Source of the DNA: Ornithinimicrobium cavernae
Lineage (GTDB): Bacteria; Actinomycetota; Actinomycetes; Actinomycetales; Dermatophilaceae
NCBI RefSeq assembly: GCF_003121625.1
Contig: NZ_QDDJ01000012.1
Location: 62,001-126,000, forward strand
Length of the DNA stretch: 64,000 nt
Direction of reading: 5' to 3'
The translations under genes and the position numbers were made by a program. This document shows positions 61,491 through 64,000 of this stretch, in pieces. The notes beneath the pieces were generated by a model. The model did not search any database. It was not told the origin of the DNA and saw nothing but the letters and a program-made list of their open reading frames with translations. The first letter of the stretch is position 1. Each line of letters opens with the position of its first letter.

Positions 61491-62228
61491 TCACAGGGCG
61501 GTCCACACCAGCATGGCGACCAGGCAGACCACGAGGGTCAGAGCCAGGGCCCGCACCCACGCCTTCTGCCGCGGGCTCTCGCCCAGGTCGGCTGCCCCGG
61601 ACAGCTCCGGCGTGGCGTCATGGTGGACCGTCTCGGACGGCACCTCGACGACCCGGCGCTCGCGGTCAGCCCGCAGCTCCCGCCACCGCACCACCATCTC
61701 GTCGACGTCCACGCGGCCCGCGATCGCTGGCGGGTTCGGCCCGACCACCGGCTTGCGACGGTCCTCGATCACCCGGGCGTTGTAGTCCTCCAACCGCTCA
61801 CGGACCGCGACCTCGTCGGCGATCCCGGCGAGCGACTCCGGGAACCCGCGCCGCTCCTGCCGCAGCGCCAGGACCGTGGGCAGCGCCGAGCTCAGGTCCA
61901 GCTTCTCCCGCTCGATCAGCCCCTTGACCCACCAGTCGGGGTCGTTCTGGTCGAGGTTCCTCAGCGGCTTGCCCGCCCCCGGCAGGTTGTCGAAGTCACC
62001 GCGGCGCAGGGCCTGCTCGATCTCCAGGTCCACCCAGGAGTGGATCTGCTGGATGTTCATGCGTGGCCGGGCGTCCTGCGCCTGCGAACGGCGGAGTCGT
62101 TCCTCGGCCTCGGCGACGGACTCGACGTGCGCGGACTCCTCCGTCGACCCGGGATGACCCTGCCCGTCGCTCGGCCGCCCACCGCCGCCCCGGTCGGGGA
62201 AGACGCCCCCGCTGCTCGGCATACTCAC
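61491..62228 (-). CDS. DUF1992-family protein with C-terminal membrane helix
   Basis: The product has 245 residues. The domain near residues 55-125 reads NIQQIHSWVDLEIEQALRRGDFDNLPGAGKPL (first half), matching DUF1992, related to DnaJ homologue subfamily C member 28. A hydrophobic helix ends the protein (about 225-243), so it is tail-anchored. GTG at 62228 overlaps the stop of the MmcQ/YjbR gene, supporting this start. The function is unknown. Confidence 0.82.
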   Translation of the reverse strand: MSMPSSGGVFPDRGGGGRPSDGQGHPGSTEESAHVESVAEAEERLRRSQAQDARPRMNIQQIHSWVDLEIEQALRRGDFDNLPGAGKPLRNLDQNDPDWWVKGLIEREKLDLSSALPTVLALRQERRGFPESLAGIADEVAVRERLEDYNARVIEDRRKPVVGPNPPAIAGRVDVDEMVVRWRELRADRERRVVEVPSETVHHDATPELSGAADLGESPRQKAWVRALALTLVVCLVAMLVWTAL

Positions 62229-62581
62229 TGGTCCCATCCCTCCGGTCGGTGCTTCTGGGGGAGCTTGGCCACGACCATGGCGTAGCTGTCCGCGATCGCC
62301 TCACACAGCTCGTCGTCCCCGATCGCCCCGCCGCGGCGCAGCGTGTTCCAGCCGGACCGGCCGAGGTAGGCCATCACGCTCGCGTCATCGGGGTAGCGCT
62401 CGAGCCACTCATCGGCCTCCTCGCGGGTCCCGCACTTCACGCCGACGGTGGCGTGACCGAGGAAGGCGAAGATCTTGCCGGCGCCATCCGGGCCCACCTT
62501 GGCGACCCGGTCGCCCTCCCACGGCTCGTCGGGCCAGGCACCCGGCATCCCGAGTGCGTAGTCACTCACCAGGTCCGCCAC
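62225..62581 (-). CDS. MmcQ/YjbR family protein
   Basis: The product has 118 residues. LGMPGAWPDEPWEGDRVAKVG, KIFAFLG, VGVKCGTREEADEWLERYP and YLGRSGWNTLRRGGAI are the family's blocks. MmcQ/YjbR proteins are small, have a CyaY-like fold and may bind DNA; their role is unsettled. It starts with GTG after GGAGG and is coupled to the DUF1992 gene. Confidence 0.9.
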   Translation of the reverse strand: MADLVSDYALGMPGAWPDEPWEGDRVAKVGPDGAGKIFAFLGHATVGVKCGTREEADEWLERYPDDASVMAYLGRSGWNTLRRGGAIGDDELCEAIADSYAMVVAKLPQKHRPEGWDQ

Positions 62582-62607
62582 GTCGCCTCCCGTCCGTGGT
62601 CACGAGT

Positions 62608-63390
62608 CTACAAACCGGAGCGGTGTGCCACCACGAAGATTCGCCGGAACGGCAGCACGGTGCCCAGCTCCTGCCGCGGGTAGGCCGCCCGGAGCTCCGC
62701 CCGGTAGTCCGCCACGAACTCCTCGCGCACACCGGCGGGCAGCGCCTGCAGCACCGGTCGGGCACCCGTCCCCGAGATCCACTCGAACACGGGGTCCTCC
62801 CCCTGCAGCACGTGCAGGTAGGTCGTCTCCCACGCCTCGACCTGCCAGCCCGGTCGGGTCAGCAGCGCCAGGTAGTCGGCCGGCTCGAGGACGCCCGCCC
62901 GGGGACCGAGGGCTGCGGTGAAGCGGGAGTAGGCCGGGCGCGCGGCGGTCTCCCACAGGAGCCGGTGGCTGGGCGCGTCGAAGTTGCCCGGGACCTGGAA
63001 GGCGAGGGCACCGCCGGGTGCGATGTGCCGGGTCCACGGCAGCAGCAGGTCGGCATGGTCGGGGATCCACTGCAGCATCGCGTTGGACACCAGCACGTCG
63101 ACGGGCCGCTCCGGCGTCCACTGCGCCGCATCGACGACGTCATAGGTGGTCAGCGGGTCGGTGTTCTCCGCCTGTGCCCGGGCGATCATCTCCGCCGACG
63201 AGTCCAGCCCCGTGATGTGCGCCTCCGGCCAGCGCTGGCGCAGGACGGGGGTCAACTGTCCCGGCCCGCAGCCCAGGTCGACCACGCTGGTCGCCTCACC
63301 GGGGATGCGGGCGACGAGGTCGACGAAGGGGCGGCCGCGCTCGTCCGCGTAGCGAAGGTACTGGCCCGGGTCCCAGGTCGCGCTCGTCAT
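62608..63390 (-). CDS. tam: Trans-aconitate 2-methyltransferase-like SAM-dependent methyltransferase
   Basis: The product has 260 residues. The SAM site is VVDLGCGPGQLTPVL, followed by HITGLDSSAEMI (motif II Asp), and NAMLQWIPDHADLL is the motif IV region typical of Tam. FQVPGNFDAPSHRLL follows in the same family. Tam methylates trans-aconitate, which would otherwise inhibit aconitase. It lies upstream of the MmcQ/YjbR gene on the same strand. Confidence 0.88.
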   Translation of the reverse strand: MTSATWDPGQYLRYADERGRPFVDLVARIPGEATSVVDLGCGPGQLTPVLRQRWPEAHITGLDSSAEMIARAQAENTDPLTTYDVVDAAQWTPERPVDVLVSNAMLQWIPDHADLLLPWTRHIAPGGALAFQVPGNFDAPSHRLLWETAARPAYSRFTAALGPRAGVLEPADYLALLTRPGWQVEAWETTYLHVLQGEDPVFEWISGTGARPVLQALPAGVREEFVADYRAELRAAYPRQELGTVLPFRRIFVVAHRSGL

Positions 63391-63513
63391 ACCCCTATCC
63401 AAGCAACCATCTCCTGCGGGCCCCCAGTGTGCCCGGCAGTGCCGCGTCGGAGGGCCTCGGCCGCGGGCCGCGTGACGTGCCCTGCGCCCGGCACGGCTAC
63501 CCGCTGTCGCTGC

Positions 63514-64000
63514 CTACCGGCACCCGATGGCTCCGAGCTCGGCGAGCCCGGCGAGGTCACCGTCGCCGTAGCTGGTGGCGAAGCCGCCCCGCTCGTGCAT
63601 CAGCTGGCGCGGGTCGTCGACGTGGCCGAGCCCGACGAGGTGGCCGAACTCGTGGTCCACGATGGCCTGTCTGATGTCACCGGACCGCATGTCCTCGTAG
63701 GCGTCGCGGTCAAGGATGACGAAGCCGGTGACATAGCGCTCCCGGCCTCCCCCATAAGCCGAGACGCGGTAGCTGCCACCGACACCGGCGATGTCCCCCT
63801 CCAGGTCCGGCGCCTCGGTCTCGTCGGCCCACATGACCAGCACGGGGTCGTCCATGCTCATCGACTCGAACTCACGGTCCTCGGTGGTGCCGACCAGCTC
63901 GAACTGCAGGCCGGTCGCCTCGCTCGTGCGGGCGATGGCGGTCTCCACCAGCTCCTGGTGGTCACCGGGCGCCCCGTCGGGGTTGATCGCGACCTCGATC
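63514..64000 (-). CDS. Matrixin-like zinc metalloprotease, C-terminal part (partial)
   Basis: The gene enters from the right edge; about 162 C-terminal residues are visible. The metzincin motif HEFGHLVGLGH supplies the three histidine ligands and the catalytic Glu, and a later Met in QLMHERGG fits the Met-turn. PDLEGDIAGVGGSYRV and YVTGFVILDRDAYED precede it. A secreted protease is likely, but the signal peptide lies beyond the window. Confidence 0.85.
   Translation of the reverse strand, partial: IEVAINPDGAPGDHQELVETAIARTSEATGLQFELVGTTEDREFESMSMDDPVLVMWADETEAPDLEGDIAGVGGSYRVSAYGGGRERYVTGFVILDRDAYEDMRSGDIRQAIVDHEFGHLVGLGHVDDPRQLMHERGGFATSYGDGDLAGLAELGAIGCR

Overview
The window looks like chromosomal DNA from a high-GC (about 70% by eye) Gram-positive actinobacterium. 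The supporting signs are GTG starts and ATGA/GTGA overlaps, a PPOX-class F420-type oxidoreductase, an actinobacterial coproporphyrin-dependent haem gene set (HemE, HemG/CgoX, HemQ/ChdC), UdgX, DUF3000, PucR regulators and lipoprotein sugar-binding proteins. An Intrasporangiaceae/Ornithinimicrobium-like source is my guess from overall flavour, not a proven assignment. The 7-mer GGCATAC/GTATGCC occurs at least 29 times, several times more than composition predicts. || Layout. 1-7.8 kb: the start of pntA, a HAD phosphatase, a divergent-type Nramp transporter, a FUSC-like protein, a nucleotidyltransferase/BON/phosphoesterase operon, UdgX, an ArsC-like protein and an OhrR-type MarR regulator with a palindromic operator. 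7.8-13.3 kb: a large membrane protein and a sugar ABC importer (binding protein plus two permeases, no ATPase). One of these permeases carries an inserted extracytoplasmic SdrD-B-like domain. 13.5-16.3 kb: a GlcD-like oxidase and a MarR/DUF6069/F420-oxidoreductase module. 16.3-23.3 kb: a PucR regulator divergent from an operon of mmsA, a class-III aminotransferase, a 46-residue symporter accessory protein, a sodium:solute symporter and an unknown protein. This is probably an amino-acid, beta-alanine or pyrimidine-derived catabolic unit. 23.4-24.2 kb: a secreted small protein and a Gly-Cys-Val tRNA cluster. 24.3-33.8 kb: YihY, GlgX, PPK2, a RibD-type reductase, an alpha/beta hydrolase, a split LigC/LigD-polymerase pair, DUF2500 and MsrB. 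|| 33.8-41.2 kb holds the haem genes hemQ, hemG and hemE, interspersed with a frameshifted AbiEi/DUF559-type gene, a DUF4349 lipoprotein, endonuclease IV and a YczE-type protein. 41.3-46.8 kb: DUF3000, RNase D, an HTH-MurA fusion preceded by an imperfect palindrome, a repeat-bounded cassette carrying a DinB-like gene, and a GDPD phosphodiesterase. 46.8-60.8 kb: an antiporter, then a surface polysaccharide locus (DUF6541 membrane protein, WecC-type dehydrogenase, four glycosyltransferases, a PglK-like ABC flippase and WecB), interrupted by a VapBC toxin-antitoxin pair. WecB plus WecC predict UDP-ManNAc and UDP-ManNAcA supply. 61-64 kb: a CBS protein, DUF1992, MmcQ/YjbR, a Tam-like methyltransferase and the C-terminal part of a matrixin-like metalloprotease that runs off the window. 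|| The most unusual items are the permease with an inserted Ig-like domain, the ISL3-like repeat-bounded cassette around the DinB-like gene, the HTH-MurA fusion with its putative operator, and the over-represented 7-mer. I saw no CRISPR array, rRNA, prophage or intact transposase gene.
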